A stretch of 64,000 bases of DNA from contig JASANH010000041.1 in the NCBI GenBank assembly GCA_030248295.1, positions 1-64,000 on the forward strand, in the 5' to 3' direction. Both the position numbers and the translations under genes were made by a program. This DNA is from Mesodorylaimus sp. YZB2_4. Its lineage: Eukaryota; Nematoda; Enoplea; Dorylaimida; Dorylaimidae. Of the stretch, positions 30,173 to 39,729 are shown piece by piece; within the stretch, counting starts at the first letter, position 1, and the number at the start of each line of letters is the position of its first letter. The notes beneath the pieces are model-generated. The model was given only the letters and a program-made list of their open reading frames with translations. It made no database searches and had not been told where the DNA came from.

Positions 30173-32168
30173 AGTATCAGCAACAGTGGGCTGTGCGCGA
30201 TGCAATGGCCTCGCAAAGAGTGCCAGCGTGAGATCTGAATCTATCGCTGGCTGTACCACTGTGCGCGACACCGTACCCTCGCATACCGATTCAGTCGGTT
30301 CGCGACTCTTCTTGCTTCTTCTGCTCAATCTTTTTTTCAGTTTACCGCAAATTAGGATTTTATCATTTATTATCTCGCCAATTGGATTCCGCCTGTCGCC
30401 CGGATTCTGCAGCAAATTGGTAAGACCCTGCTTTGCATGATAAATACACATCAGAATAGAGGACGTAGGCCTACATGACGTCAGCTCAAGAGCTTATCAT
30501 TAGTTCAGTCATCGGAAAAGGCTGGTTCAGAAAAATGGGTTCGAAGATTTTATTTTCAGAACGTTGGGATGAAAAGTCACGCGCTCGAGCGCAAGCCTCC
30601 GCAAAATTATTTACTAGTACTTCGTGCGACCAATCAGTTCATCCCTCTGAGCCGAATTCGTCGCGTCCTCTTAGTCAGTCCAATAATGAAGCGAAGATCG
30701 TCATGATCAAGCCTATGAATGAGAATGATATTCCTTAGTTCTTATCATTGCCACCGCAAAGCACCCAAGCACCGTCGAAAACATTAGCTAATTGTGCAGC
30801 CCCTTTAGTCGTTATGGCAAGACCCGCATCATATGCCACCTTGCGGGTACGTGGAGTGCAACCAGCGAACTTCAAGTGAAGGTGATCCTTAGTGCGCAAC
30901 ACACAAAAAAGATCTGGCATTTGAGTGTGAGCGATACCACATTATTAAATGGGCGGAAGGGTTAAAATACAAATCGTTGCTAGAAAACTTGAAATGATAT
31001 TATCTCTAGGAACAATAAAGTACTGATGTATCAGCTAGGCTCACTGCAACATGGGCTGACTTATTTCGCTAGAAGCCTGGGCCCCAAACACATGCATTTA
31101 CAAATTTGCGCAACTTCAAGATGCTGCTGCTGCCAAAGACTCATATTAAGTGCATCAGGTTAATCAATCAAAGTGAACACAAGGGTGCAAGAGGGGGAGG
31201 GGGTATCACGCATCTCTACTTTTTTGAATTGTTTGTATTATTTAGAAATATTGTCGCAGTCAATCTTTTCTAATAAACCACAAACTTCGTACAGTGAAAC
31301 AGCGAGACTAATCAGAGGTCAGCGGCCAAGGTCCACAATGTACATATTTATACAGCTCATATCAAAAACGTCTGCTTCACCCAGGAGCAGAAGCACGTTG
31401 CCGTCGCCTACCTCCGCGCGCGCTGCCACAGTGATTTCCTAGCGAGGTCCCAAGGACCAATTGGGCTGTTCCAGGGGCCAGCCTGTCCATTTCAAAAAAA
31501 GCACAAAGAAGTTTTTTATGTTACGCTGGCATTTGACTTTAATACACTCTCCATGGAAGGAGCAGCAACCCCTCGATCAATTGATGATCCGCCTGCCCTC
31601 TGGCTAAAAATCGTGGCGATTGCATTTCGGGGCTCTATTTGTAAAACATAACCTGTTTTTAGCGTAGCATCTCCCCCAGAGGCTGATGAATGATGAGTGT
31701 TTTGTTAGCTGCACTGTTTCGAAATATTACTGCGGCGAATGCACGATGTCCTACGCTTTCGATGAACAAAATTACGCACGTGGGCAGGGGATCAAATATA
31801 ATTTGCAAGACTCGAACATGTACATGTAAATCTATTCATGGATGGTTGTGACGAAGTCAATATCCAAGAAGCGTTTTAGCTTTGGCAGCTGTTGCCTAAA
31901 AATTCAGCATGAAGGCGAACAACAATTCTGACGAATAATAACGGCCTGCTGCTTCCATTGTTGTCGCTCAGCATTCGGAAAAGATGGCCAAGTTTCGCTG
32001 GCCATCTCGCAGTTGTGGATCATGTCGGCTGCAAGGCGTGTGTCAAGATATGTATTCCTTGCGTACAAGGAGAAACCATTCATGCGTGTATGGTGCTGTA
32101 TTCTAAAAATGAAATACGACCTGATAATAATGAAGGACACGAAATTACATGAGATTGAAACTACGACA
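30173..32168. other. No confident gene; one unassigned 87-codon ORF
   Basis: This ~2-kb stretch has an 87-codon plus-strand frame at 30475-30738 (starts MTSAQELIISSVIGKGW) of unknown nature, a GGGGGAGGGGG patch near 31190, and otherwise nothing recognisable. The first 300 bp may belong to another degraded retroelement leader. Confidence 0.4.
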
Positions 32169-32349
32169 GGGCAGTTTCACAATCAGTTTAGCACGCGTTC
32201 TGGATTCTGAGACATGTCCTAAACTTTAGGACAGTCCCAAGTCATTTCACAATCAGCTGGATGTCCTCGGGTGGGACACTTAGGTGTCTTAAGTTTAGGA
32301 CAAACTCGACCCTGTCCTAAATCACTTTCGGGTGTCTTCATTTTCTGAA

Positions 32350-32607
32350 GCTTACCGAATACTTCTGGGTGATAGTGGGTATCCTCTGAAGCCATATTTG
32401 ATGGTTCCCCAGGCAGCAGGACAGGTCAAAGCTCATTGTAAGACTAGGTGCGCTGTTGAAAGATGCATTTGTGTTTTAAAAAGTCGATGGCATTGTTTGC
32501 ATGTGAGGTCAAAGTTGAGATTTCGTTCGACTGCTAAATGTTGCAAGCTCATGTGCGCTTGCTGCGTGCTGCACAACATCGCTAGAGCCAATAGCTTTGA
32601 TATTTGA
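32350..32607 (+). pseudogene. Harbinger DDE transposase, C-terminal fragment
   Basis: The text ILLGDSGYPLKPYLMVP contains the GDSGYPL signature of the family, followed by TRCAVERCICVLKSRWHCL (Glu of the DDE triad region) and the closing CCVLHNIARAN. The first catalytic Asp and the N-terminal half are missing upstream. It corresponds to HARBI1-type nucleases that cut transposon ends. Confidence 0.8.
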
Positions 32608-32609
32608 GC

Positions 32610-32880
32610 GATGATTTTTTTTCGCAACTCGCCAACCGTCCTCTGATTGTGCGAAACAGCATTGACAGCGTCAGCGATCTCGCGCCATGCCGCAGCAAAC
32701 TTCCTCTTAAAATTGTCCGTTTCAGATGGATTATCGAACAGTTGTTTGTGCTCCTTGTACGCCCGCAATAATGTTTCTTTTTCAGCCGAATTAAAATTCG
32801 GTCGTCCTTTCTGAGCCATCGAGGCGTTTCCCTCATGTGGTTTCGCTACTTTTTTCGAAGATGTACTTATCGACGCCATT
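32610..32880 (-). CDS. Harbinger Myb/SANT-like DNA-binding protein
   Basis: An ATG at 32880 opens MASISTSSKKVAKPHEGN, then a Myb/SANT-like module: RPNFNSAEKETLLRAYKEHK, FKRKFAAAWREIADAVNAVS and RTVGELRKK. The spaced Trp/aromatic residues fit the helix-turn-helix partner protein that brings Harbinger transposase to DNA and the nucleus. The frame continues to 32433 but from about 32610 onward it is only the antisense of the transposase end, a consequence of the internal deletion. Confidence 0.65.
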
Positions 32881-33533
32881 TCCGCAGGTCTGATCAAAGA
32901 ATAATCACTTTACAGGACATTTAGTTGACAAATCTTACGAACTTTCGAATAGTAATGGGTGCTCGGCTTGCTCCCCGCTTTTAGTTTTGTGGTCTGACAA
33001 GTGTCCGAAGTCACCTATTTTTCATTGTGACACAAGAAATGTCATGTCCTAAGATGCGCCCAAATCTACAGATAAGACACCTCTAGGACAGCTGTTATGA
33101 AACGTCCTAAATTGGTGTCTCAGCGTTGTCCCAAGTTGCCGTCCTAAGTAGTGTCCTAAATCCGTACCTGTCCCAAACTTAGGACCGCATTGTGAAACTG
33201 CCCCTAGCTCAATTCCAGGCAGGCCTAAGCGCAATGCCGCACTCGAGCGACTGGCAAGGTTTTGGTTGAGAAATTGCAATAATAAGGGCAGGTACTGGGG
33301 CATAGCTGGCCTGGATGGTGTTATAGGGTGGGAAGCCGACTTTACAGTTTTTTTTTTTTTTTTTAAATTAGCATATTTTACTTAACTGGCACGTAAACGC
33401 GGTACAAATTCAGACACATACTGAAGATCGCAATGCATCCTTTAGTCCCCACAAAGAACACGAAAAAACTGGTCCTTAAATGATCAAAGAATCTTTTATA
33501 TATATTTTTATTCTTATTATTATTGTTTTCATT

Positions 33534-34826
33534 CTATTCCATATTTTTCAATTCTTGCGTGGAAAAAGACTTCAGAAAAGTATCTTCAAACCGATGCTTG
33601 TCCAAAATGAATTGAGCCCTCTTTGTCAAGACCCAAAGTCTCTTCCTCAGTGATTTCCATAAATCTACCAGTTTTTCTTTTTCCTCAAAATCTATTCTGG
33701 CGAACCAAACACATCTCTGGACTGACTGCAAAACTATGTTCGCTGTCACGAAAGTAGATTTGCTTTTTATGCCCGCCAGACTGAAGATCTTGTTCTCATC
33801 TCTGATCTTGATGGAAGGATCCATTCTTTGGAGAAGGCCTTCCACTTTCTTCCAGAACTCAAGCACTCTTTGGCACTCTACGAAAACATGGTATCCGTCC
33901 TCGCGGATACTCTGGCCCGATACTGTCTCACAGTACTTGCACGACTCATCTACATCTGCGAAGTTGGTGATCCTACTCCGAGTGTACAGTGCCTTGTACA
34001 GGAGACTGTAGTGTATCGACCTGATCAGACCGTCCACATGTTTGCTCGTGTTTAGTCTCCAGTAGGCCCTGAAGTCCAGATTAGCTGTACTCAATTTTTC
34101 ACACCAGTAACTTTGCATGGCAGCTGTGGCCTTCCCTGTCCTCTTCTCCATCAGGTGTTTATAGAGCATCTTTGTTTTGACATGCTTTATCGGGTATGTT
34201 TTAGTGTCCAGCCCGACGCTGTGCTGGTCAAGCATCTTGAAGTTCGCTGTAAGCTCCGCCCTTCTTATATCTTTGTACAGACGAGGTGTCTTTATTTCTC
34301 CTACATGACATAACTTTGCATGCCTAACTCGCTCGAAAAAGTAGTCGAAAGATCTGTGCCACACGGCTTCCTGCTGCGCCAGGGTTCTTCTAAGGAGTAA
34401 CATCAACCTAAAAGCGAGTATCTTCCAGCCTATGTCCGGGTAGCCTATTCCGCCCAGGTCTTTGCTCCTCTTCAGCACTAGTTTGTTTATTTTGTTGACT
34501 TTGGCTGGATGCCAAAGATAATTGTCAATCATTCTTTCTGTGAATTTTTGTAAGTCAGTTCCAGGTGCAATTACTGATCCAAGATACCACAACTTTGAAA
34601 GATAATATGTATTTGCTACATGGATCCTGCCAAACAGGGAAACTTCTGAATGTGCTATCCTAGTGCCTAATGAGGCGATGTGCTCCCGTACCTCAGTCCA
34701 ATTATCCGCAACTTCCATTCCCTCTTTTCCAATGAAAAATCCGTAGACTTTTACCTTGTCTACAACAAAGGGCCTCAAGTAGTATATGTGTGCGTCGCGC
34801 ACACGCACACGCACACAGCTTATCAT
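33534..34826 (-). CDS. Non-LTR ORF2 C-terminal protein segment (430 codons, open)
   Basis: A single open frame starts near DNWTEVREHIASLG and contains FGRIHVANTYYLSKLWYLG, LVLKRSKDLGGIGYPDIGWK, RLYKDIRRAELTANFK and ALYTRSRITNFADVDESCKY. A zinc-knuckle-like Cys/His set follows (CKYC..HVFVEC), and the frame ends TQELKNME with a stop. It is the full-length counterpart of the truncated domain in copy 1. In L1/Tx1-like elements this region follows RT and helps bind template RNA or target DNA. There are no stops over 430 codons, so it is recent. Confidence 0.8.
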   Translation of the reverse strand: MISCVRVRVRDAHIYYLRPFVVDKVKVYGFFIGKEGMEVADNWTEVREHIASLGTRIAHSEVSLFGRIHVANTYYLSKLWYLGSVIAPGTDLQKFTERMIDNYLWHPAKVNKINKLVLKRSKDLGGIGYPDIGWKILAFRLMLLLRRTLAQQEAVWHRSFDYFFERVRHAKLCHVGEIKTPRLYKDIRRAELTANFKMLDQHSVGLDTKTYPIKHVKTKMLYKHLMEKRTGKATAAMQSYWCEKLSTANLDFRAYWRLNTSKHVDGLIRSIHYSLLYKALYTRSRITNFADVDESCKYCETVSGQSIREDGYHVFVECQRVLEFWKKVEGLLQRMDPSIKIRDENKIFSLAGIKSKSTFVTANIVLQSVQRCVWFARIDFEEKEKLVDLWKSLRKRLWVLTKRAQFILDKHRFEDTFLKSFSTQELKNME

Positions 34827-35117
34827 ACCAGCTTATTATCACCCCTAAGCCACAGACCACCAGCCTTAAGCCAAGCCCCGCAGGGCCTTAATTAGCTTAC
34901 CACCCTAATAATCGTCAGTCCTTTGAGGCCCTTCTTATCACTGTGAGCCCCCTTATCAGTCATTAGCTGAACCTTATCAGTATCTAGTCATTAGCTGAAC
35001 CTTATCATCGACCAGTCAGTAATGCAAGCTCCAATCGCGCCACATGATCTTCTTATCATATCACAAGTGTTTAATCTACCATTGATGAACAATTATTTTA
35101 GCAAAGTGAAAAGTTTT

Positions 35118-35188
35118 GCGCCCGCTAAGAATCGAACCCTCCTCGCCCGATTGGAAGTCGAAAGTTCTACCAGGTGCGCCACGGGGGC
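35118..35188 (-). tRNA. tRNA-Gly(UCC)-like sequence, probably pseudogene or SINE head
   Basis: The minus strand folds roughly as a 71-nt tRNA. The acceptor GCCCCCG pairs with CGGGCGC except at one position. The anticodon arm TTCGA/TCGGG closes a seven-base loop CTTCCAA with anticodon UCC. The T loop GTTCGATTC is canonical. The T stem pairs poorly (two or more mismatches) and the A box has one mismatch. No CCA or poly-T terminator was looked for beyond the ends. The weak T stem argues for a decayed copy. Confidence 0.4.
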
Positions 35189-35273
35189 AGTTTAGAAAGA
35201 GGGTCGAGTGTGCACAGTGAAGACAATGGATTATTTGAACGCGCAGACATACATGTCATCGAAACCTACAGCG

Positions 35274-35935
35274 GAGCACTCAGAGCTGCTCATTCAGTGG
35301 CAGGAGCAGCTCCTCCTTGGTGGAGAGCAGCTCGGAGCTGCTCATTTTGTTGCAGAAGCAGCTCCTCCTTGGTGGGGAGCAGCTCGGAGCTGCTCATTTA
35401 GTGACAAGAACAGCTCCTCCTTGGTGGGAAGCAGCTCGGAGCTGCTCATTTAGTGACAAGAGCAGCTCCTCCTTGGTGGGAAGCAGCTCGGAGCTGCTCA
35501 TTTTGTTGCAGGAGCAGTTCCTCCTTGGTGGAGAGCTGCTCAGAGGTGCTCATTTCTTGGCAAGAGCAGCTCCTCCTTGGTGGGGAGCAGCTCGGAGCTG
35601 CTCATTTAGTGACAAGAGCAGCTCCTCCTTGGTGGGAAGCAGCTCGGAGCTGCTCATTTTGTTGCAGGAGCAGTTCCTCCTTGGTGGAGAGCTGCTCAGA
35701 GGTGCTCATTTCTTGGCAAGAGCAGCTCCTTCTTGGTGGGGAGCAGCTCGGAGCTGCTCATTTAGTGACAAGAGCAGCTCCTTCTTGGTGGGAAGCAGCT
35801 CGGAGCTGCTCATTTTGTTGCAGGAGCAGTTCCTCCTTGGTGGAGAGCTGCTCAGAGGTGCTCATTTCTTGGCAAGAGCAGGTCCTCCTTGGTGGGAACT
35901 GTTTGGATCTGCTCATTTTATGGCAGAGCAGCACT
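35274..35935. repeat. 52-bp satellite with palindrome in each unit and 156-bp higher order
   Basis: The box AGCTCCTCCTTGGTGG recurs every 52 bp (35308, 35360 ... 35880), about 12-13 units. Most units contain the 19-bp palindrome GAGCAGCTCGGAGCTGCTC. From 35516 a three-unit pattern repeats every 156 bp (starts 35516, 35672, 35828). Because 156 is divisible by three, long open frames (up to 247 codons) arise in several frames; they are not evidence of a protein. Confidence 0.9.
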
Positions 35936-36105
35936 TTGGTAGCAGGAGTAGCTCCTACTTTGTGGGGACCTTTCCATTTTATCAGGTGAGCGGCAAATGT
36001 GAGAGCATACACCATGCCAGTTTCCTACAAATCCAGTCAGGGCGTTCACTTTGTACCTGAGGGGGCTTTACTTCATGGTCCATGTTGCACTTATAAGCCT
36101 ACAAC

Positions 36106-36288
36106 CCCGCTCATATTAGCGGGGGGAGCTGCTCATGTTAGCGGGGTAGCTGCTCATGTTAGCGGGGGAGCAGCTCATGTTAGCGGGGGAGCAGCTCATG
36201 TTAGCGGGGAGCAGCTCATGTTAGCGGGGGAGCTGCTCATGTTAGCGGGGAGCAGCTCATGTTAGCGGGGAGCAGCTCATGTTAGCGG
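36106..36288. repeat. ~20-bp satellite (CTCATGTTAGCGGGG)
   Basis: Nine units with spacing 20-22 bp. Each carries GAGCTGCTCATG or GAGCAGCTCATG before TTAGCGGGG, so it shares the hairpin arm of the neighbouring 52-bp satellite. Confidence 0.9.
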
Positions 36289-36349
36289 TGGACCAATCAC
36301 TGCCCTGATGCTTCCATATATTCTTCCTCATATGAATGCGAAGAGAGGG

Positions 36350-37318
36350 CTAACTGCCAAGTGACGATAAAAGGCAACAGTTTTGTTGCATCTGCCGTGC
36401 AGATTCTTTCGAAGGCGCGAGGCGATTCTTTCGAAAAAAAGGAAGAATTTCTTGAACACTCGCCACTGCTGTGGCAGCTGTTTCTCGGTTCGGTCGAGTG
36501 ATGACTGGTGCATTGGCGGTCAAGGTTGTCAGTGGGGGGTACTCTTCATTGCTGATCTCATTAGGCTTGTTCGATATATTCGTTGTCGGAGTCGGTCCTA
36601 TCGATCCTGATTCAGCAGCTTGTCGAAATCCTCCACCACCGCTGGCCATCGCTGCATATGAGCCTGGTTCTGGTCGGTAGTCGGCAAGATAGCAATTCCT
36701 TGCCATGTGGCCTTTGCTCTTACATCGCCAGCACCAAATGGGCATTCCGTGATACCATACTTGGACCGAGAATGCTTTCCTTTGATCACGAGGCTTGAAG
36801 TCGATGTATCCAGGTATTTCCTTCTCAGGGGGCAACGACACAATAACTGATCTTGCACCAGATCTAATTTCCGTTCCACGATAGGTGATCCATCTCATTT
36901 CTGACCTGCTTGGAAATCCGTGATCTTTGAGCCACTTTTCTACTTCCGTGTGTCCAATGTCGATCGGTATTCCAAACAAATGAATGGTTTTTCTCCCCTC
37001 GGGAGTGAACACTTTTGGCATTTCAATATCGACACGAATATTGAAAATTGACAATTTTTCCTTGACGACCAGGTCACGTGATTCTTTTGTTGGATAAGCC
37101 AGCTTAATTGCACGAGCGAAGCGCCAAGCAAATAATGGATGTCTTTCTTTTGGATTTTCTTCCGAGATGGCTTTCATAATCACCTCTACACTCTTGTCGA
37201 GCAGATCATTCGACCGCAATGAGATGTAGGCAAACTCGAACCCGCTCTTGACAGACGTGGTGTTTTCCAAAATGAACTCATTTTCGATTTCCATCGTATT
37301 GGAAGCTTGATTCTCCAT
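36350..37318 (-). CDS. Non-LTR ORF1 (Gag-like RNA-binding protein)
   Basis: An open frame of 322 codons starts MENQASNTMEIENEFIL. The N-terminal ~190 residues form an RRM/Gag-like region (PEGRKTIHLFGIPIDIGHTE, VEKWLKDHGFPSRSEMRW). A CCHC zinc knuckle at ~200 reads CWRCKSKGHMARNC. The rest is low-complexity Gly/Ser/Pro/Thr-rich and ends with a possible frame-shifted tail. Proteins of this type coat element RNA and form the ribonucleoprotein with ORF2. The order ORF1 then ORF2 C-terminus on the same strand supports one parental element. No stops, so it is not old. Confidence 0.75.
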   Translation of the reverse strand: MENQASNTMEIENEFILENTTSVKSGFEFAYISLRSNDLLDKSVEVIMKAISEENPKERHPLFAWRFARAIKLAYPTKESRDLVVKEKLSIFNIRVDIEMPKVFTPEGRKTIHLFGIPIDIGHTEVEKWLKDHGFPSRSEMRWITYRGTEIRSGARSVIVSLPPEKEIPGYIDFKPRDQRKAFSVQVWYHGMPIWCWRCKSKGHMARNCYLADYRPEPGSYAAMASGGGGFRQAAESGSIGPTPTTNISNKPNEISNEEYPPLTTLTANAPVITRPNRETAATAVASVQEILPFFRKNRLAPSKESARQMQQNCCLLSSLGS

Positions 37319-37560
37319 TATTCTCCTTCCCGTGAAATACCTTTAACCACGATACTTCCTCCTCCAGAGGATTCCGTAACGTGAAATCAGGTAATCAATT
37401 CGATATAATCTTATTAATATCAAGATCTCTATCCGTTGTCCTTTCGCTCTATTCCGTAAAAAAACTAGTTTCTGCACACGCAGGAGAGAGAGTTGAGACC
37501 CGACTTGCCTCGACGGCGTCTAATCAACGTCTGACTTTACAGTAAGCTTGTGTGCTAGCA

Positions 37561-37695
37561 AGTACAGTTGCTTGCGTACAAAATACGCATACGCAAAGTT
37601 TGCGTTTACGCATTGAAATTTAGATGCGTTTACGCATACGCATACGCATTCTAACCAGTGTGCGCATGTACGCATACGCAAACTGGCTTGTACGC
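37561..37695. repeat. TACGCA-rich repeat
   Basis: Interspersed TACGCATACGCA and complementary TGCGTTTACGC units over 130 bp, just upstream of the ORF1 leader. Confidence 0.7.
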
Positions 37696-37785
37696 AATAC
37701 ACGCAGCTTGAGCTAAAGAATAAATTATTGCGCATTTTTTCGAACGATGGCGACGATAGATAGGGGCATTGTGCTAACATACTCT

Positions 37786-39727
37786 CAATCCGTATTAGCA
37801 AAAATTCATGAAATGAAAGTAGTAAAAGTAGTACATGTGCCCTGATGCGCCATCGGAGCAGGCCAGTCCAGACCGACAAAAGGTGATCAAGAAAGATCCT
37901 GCCTGGCTCTAGCTAGTCACATGCACTCGCGGTTTTAGGGTTGACAAGTAGACCATAACATCTAGCCTAATTTATGTCACTCGCTTGGGGGAGGTGGCTC
38001 CTAGGAAATGCTTACATCTGCAGCTCTTTTATGTGGATATTTCAGGGGCTGTGTTGTGGAAAATGTTATTATACTTGCAGGACAGGTCTCCTTTTCGATT
38101 GCGCAATCTCACTCAAGTTGGAATTTTGATGAATGTGCAGCTTCGTAAGACCTCCTAGCAGCAATGAAGCACAAAAAATTCAGACACTAGGATGTTTTGC
38201 GTGCCTGGCGCTTCTGACCCGATGCATGGAATTCATGAGTGCTTATAAATATTACTTTAAAGTAAAGATGACTTTGCTGAGTCATTCAAATGATATGATT
38301 TAGGTCTGCAAAAGAATTCGGTGAGCACTGCTGAGCGCCTGCTGCAGATGTTCTCCACATATCCTCAGATTATTTAGCAGTTAGCCGAAGCAGAATAGGG
38401 CAAGGAGCCTAAGTAACACATGCTCGGAATGTTGAACACACAAGTGTATAGTGGCAGATAATATTTCAGTTTACATGCCGGAAAACTTTTTTCTCTCGTT
38501 CAGTCCCTGCTGGGGCATATTCTAAACACGATGTTCAGAGTTTGAGCTCTTTGTCGTGAGTCAGTGAGTCGTGAGGTTCTGTCGTCTGCCAGATTGCCTG
38601 AGAACTGAGATATGCAACTTCAGGCAGGAAATTTCTAATGACAACTATTTGAAGCCGAGTAAATTTAATACTTTTATTATTACCGCTCATGAAAGCTGGC
38701 TCCATCTTATAATTTATACATGAGGAAATGATCTATTTCTTACGTGTATACACGTAGATCTGTCAATGTGTCCACGCTGCCTTTGCTGACACTGCTTTTG
38801 GATCGCAAGCGCGTTGTCTTTCTGTTGCCTCGTGTCGGAGGGAGTCGATAGGGCAGGATAATCTTCTTCCCCTGATCTATATTACTGTACCTTGTGCTGT
38901 GGATAACCAGTTTTTCATTACTGTATACGATGCTTGCTAGGTGCAGCGCCCAGTGAATTCTGAGGCTCAAAGCTAAAACACTGTGATTTCAAAAACTCAT
39001 AATCGGGTCTATAATAAAGCATTTGAGAGTCGTGAAACAAGCTCCCTCTAAATTCCCCAAGCCATTATGCTTTGCGCGAAAGTTTTTCTTGAGTACCTAC
39101 TTGCTAGACTTACACGTCTGGTCAGCAGAAGCCACCAAGCTAGATCTACAGTAGGTACCCATCTTTGAGGCCCTGACATTTTTGAAGTGTTAAACAGCTT
39201 TGCACCTTTCGGGGTCTACTGCCAATAGCTGAAGGAATTATCACCCTGGCGCCAGACGCTGTAATGCAAGATTCGCATATCCTTGGCATTCAGAGATAGC
39301 GAGTGTACATTCGGCCAGAATATATTTGATACAAATGAGGAATGACGTCTCAGTCCGTATTTTTTGCGCATTCCTGATGTCTGGATAGGCAATGTGAAAT
39401 AAGGTGCCGAACTTGCTCCTCGTGCTTGATTTTATCACGATCACCATCAAGCATCAAGTAGAAACATGCAAGATCCGCTGCTTCTGGAACAATACCTTGG
39501 TGCATCAGGATTGCTCAGAGCAGCATCTGGCATGGCTGGTGACATAAATGAGGCTAGTTGTTATGGTCTACTTGTCAATCCTGAGACCGCGACTAAATGT
39601 TGCCAGCCAAAGCCAGGCATGATCTTTCTTGATCACCTTTTGTCGGCCTGGACTGGGCTGCTCCGGAGGCGCATCAAACCACATGTACTACTTCCCAGTT
39701 TATTTATTGAATTTTTTGCTTATTTCA
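37786..39727. mobile_element. Pair of ~190-bp inverted repeats enclosing 1.55 kb
   Basis: The right arm (39538-39727) contains TTATGGTCTACTTGTCAA, GATCTTTCTTGATCACCTTT and CACATGTACTACTT. The left arm (37786-37985) carries the same blocks in reverse complement, in the same order, at roughly 80% by eye. The enclosed 38000-39530 has only short frames of unknown nature (minus 38740-38970 and 39241-39450). It may be a long-TIR transposon or an inverted duplication of one repeat family. Confidence 0.55.
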
Positions 39728-39729
39728 CT

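Larger units (their letters stand above)
32169..33203. mobile_element. PIF/Harbinger DNA transposon, internally deleted
   Basis: The ends read GGGCAGTTTCACAAT and the exact complement at 33189-33203. Subterminal regions on both sides are dense in TTAGGACA/TGTCCTAA boxes. The element holds the end of a DDE transposase (plus) and a Myb/SANT-like protein gene (minus), the two-gene arrangement of Harbinger. At 1035 bp it is about a third of an autonomous copy, so it needs help from another source. A target-site duplication was not evident. Confidence 0.8.
33345..37318 (-). mobile_element. Non-LTR retrotransposon copy 2, middle replaced by satellites
   Basis: On the minus strand ORF1 (37318-36350) and the C-terminal part of ORF2 (34826-33534) are present with a 3' UTR ending in a 17-base A tail (plus-strand T run 33348-33364). 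The ~1.5 kb between them holds satellite arrays and a tRNA-like sequence, not the ~2.5 kb of endonuclease and RT an intact copy needs. It is related to, but clearly different from, copy 1. It may be two fragments of separate copies in line. Confidence 0.65.

Noticed and set aside
32160..33212. Target-site duplication of the Harbinger element
   Set aside because: Three-base flanks on the two sides do not match under any reasonable choice of ends.
35317..36060. 247-codon ORF with repeated Ala/Ser/Trp text
   Set aside because: It is a by-product of the 52-bp/156-bp satellite, which is open in more than one frame; no independent evidence of a protein.
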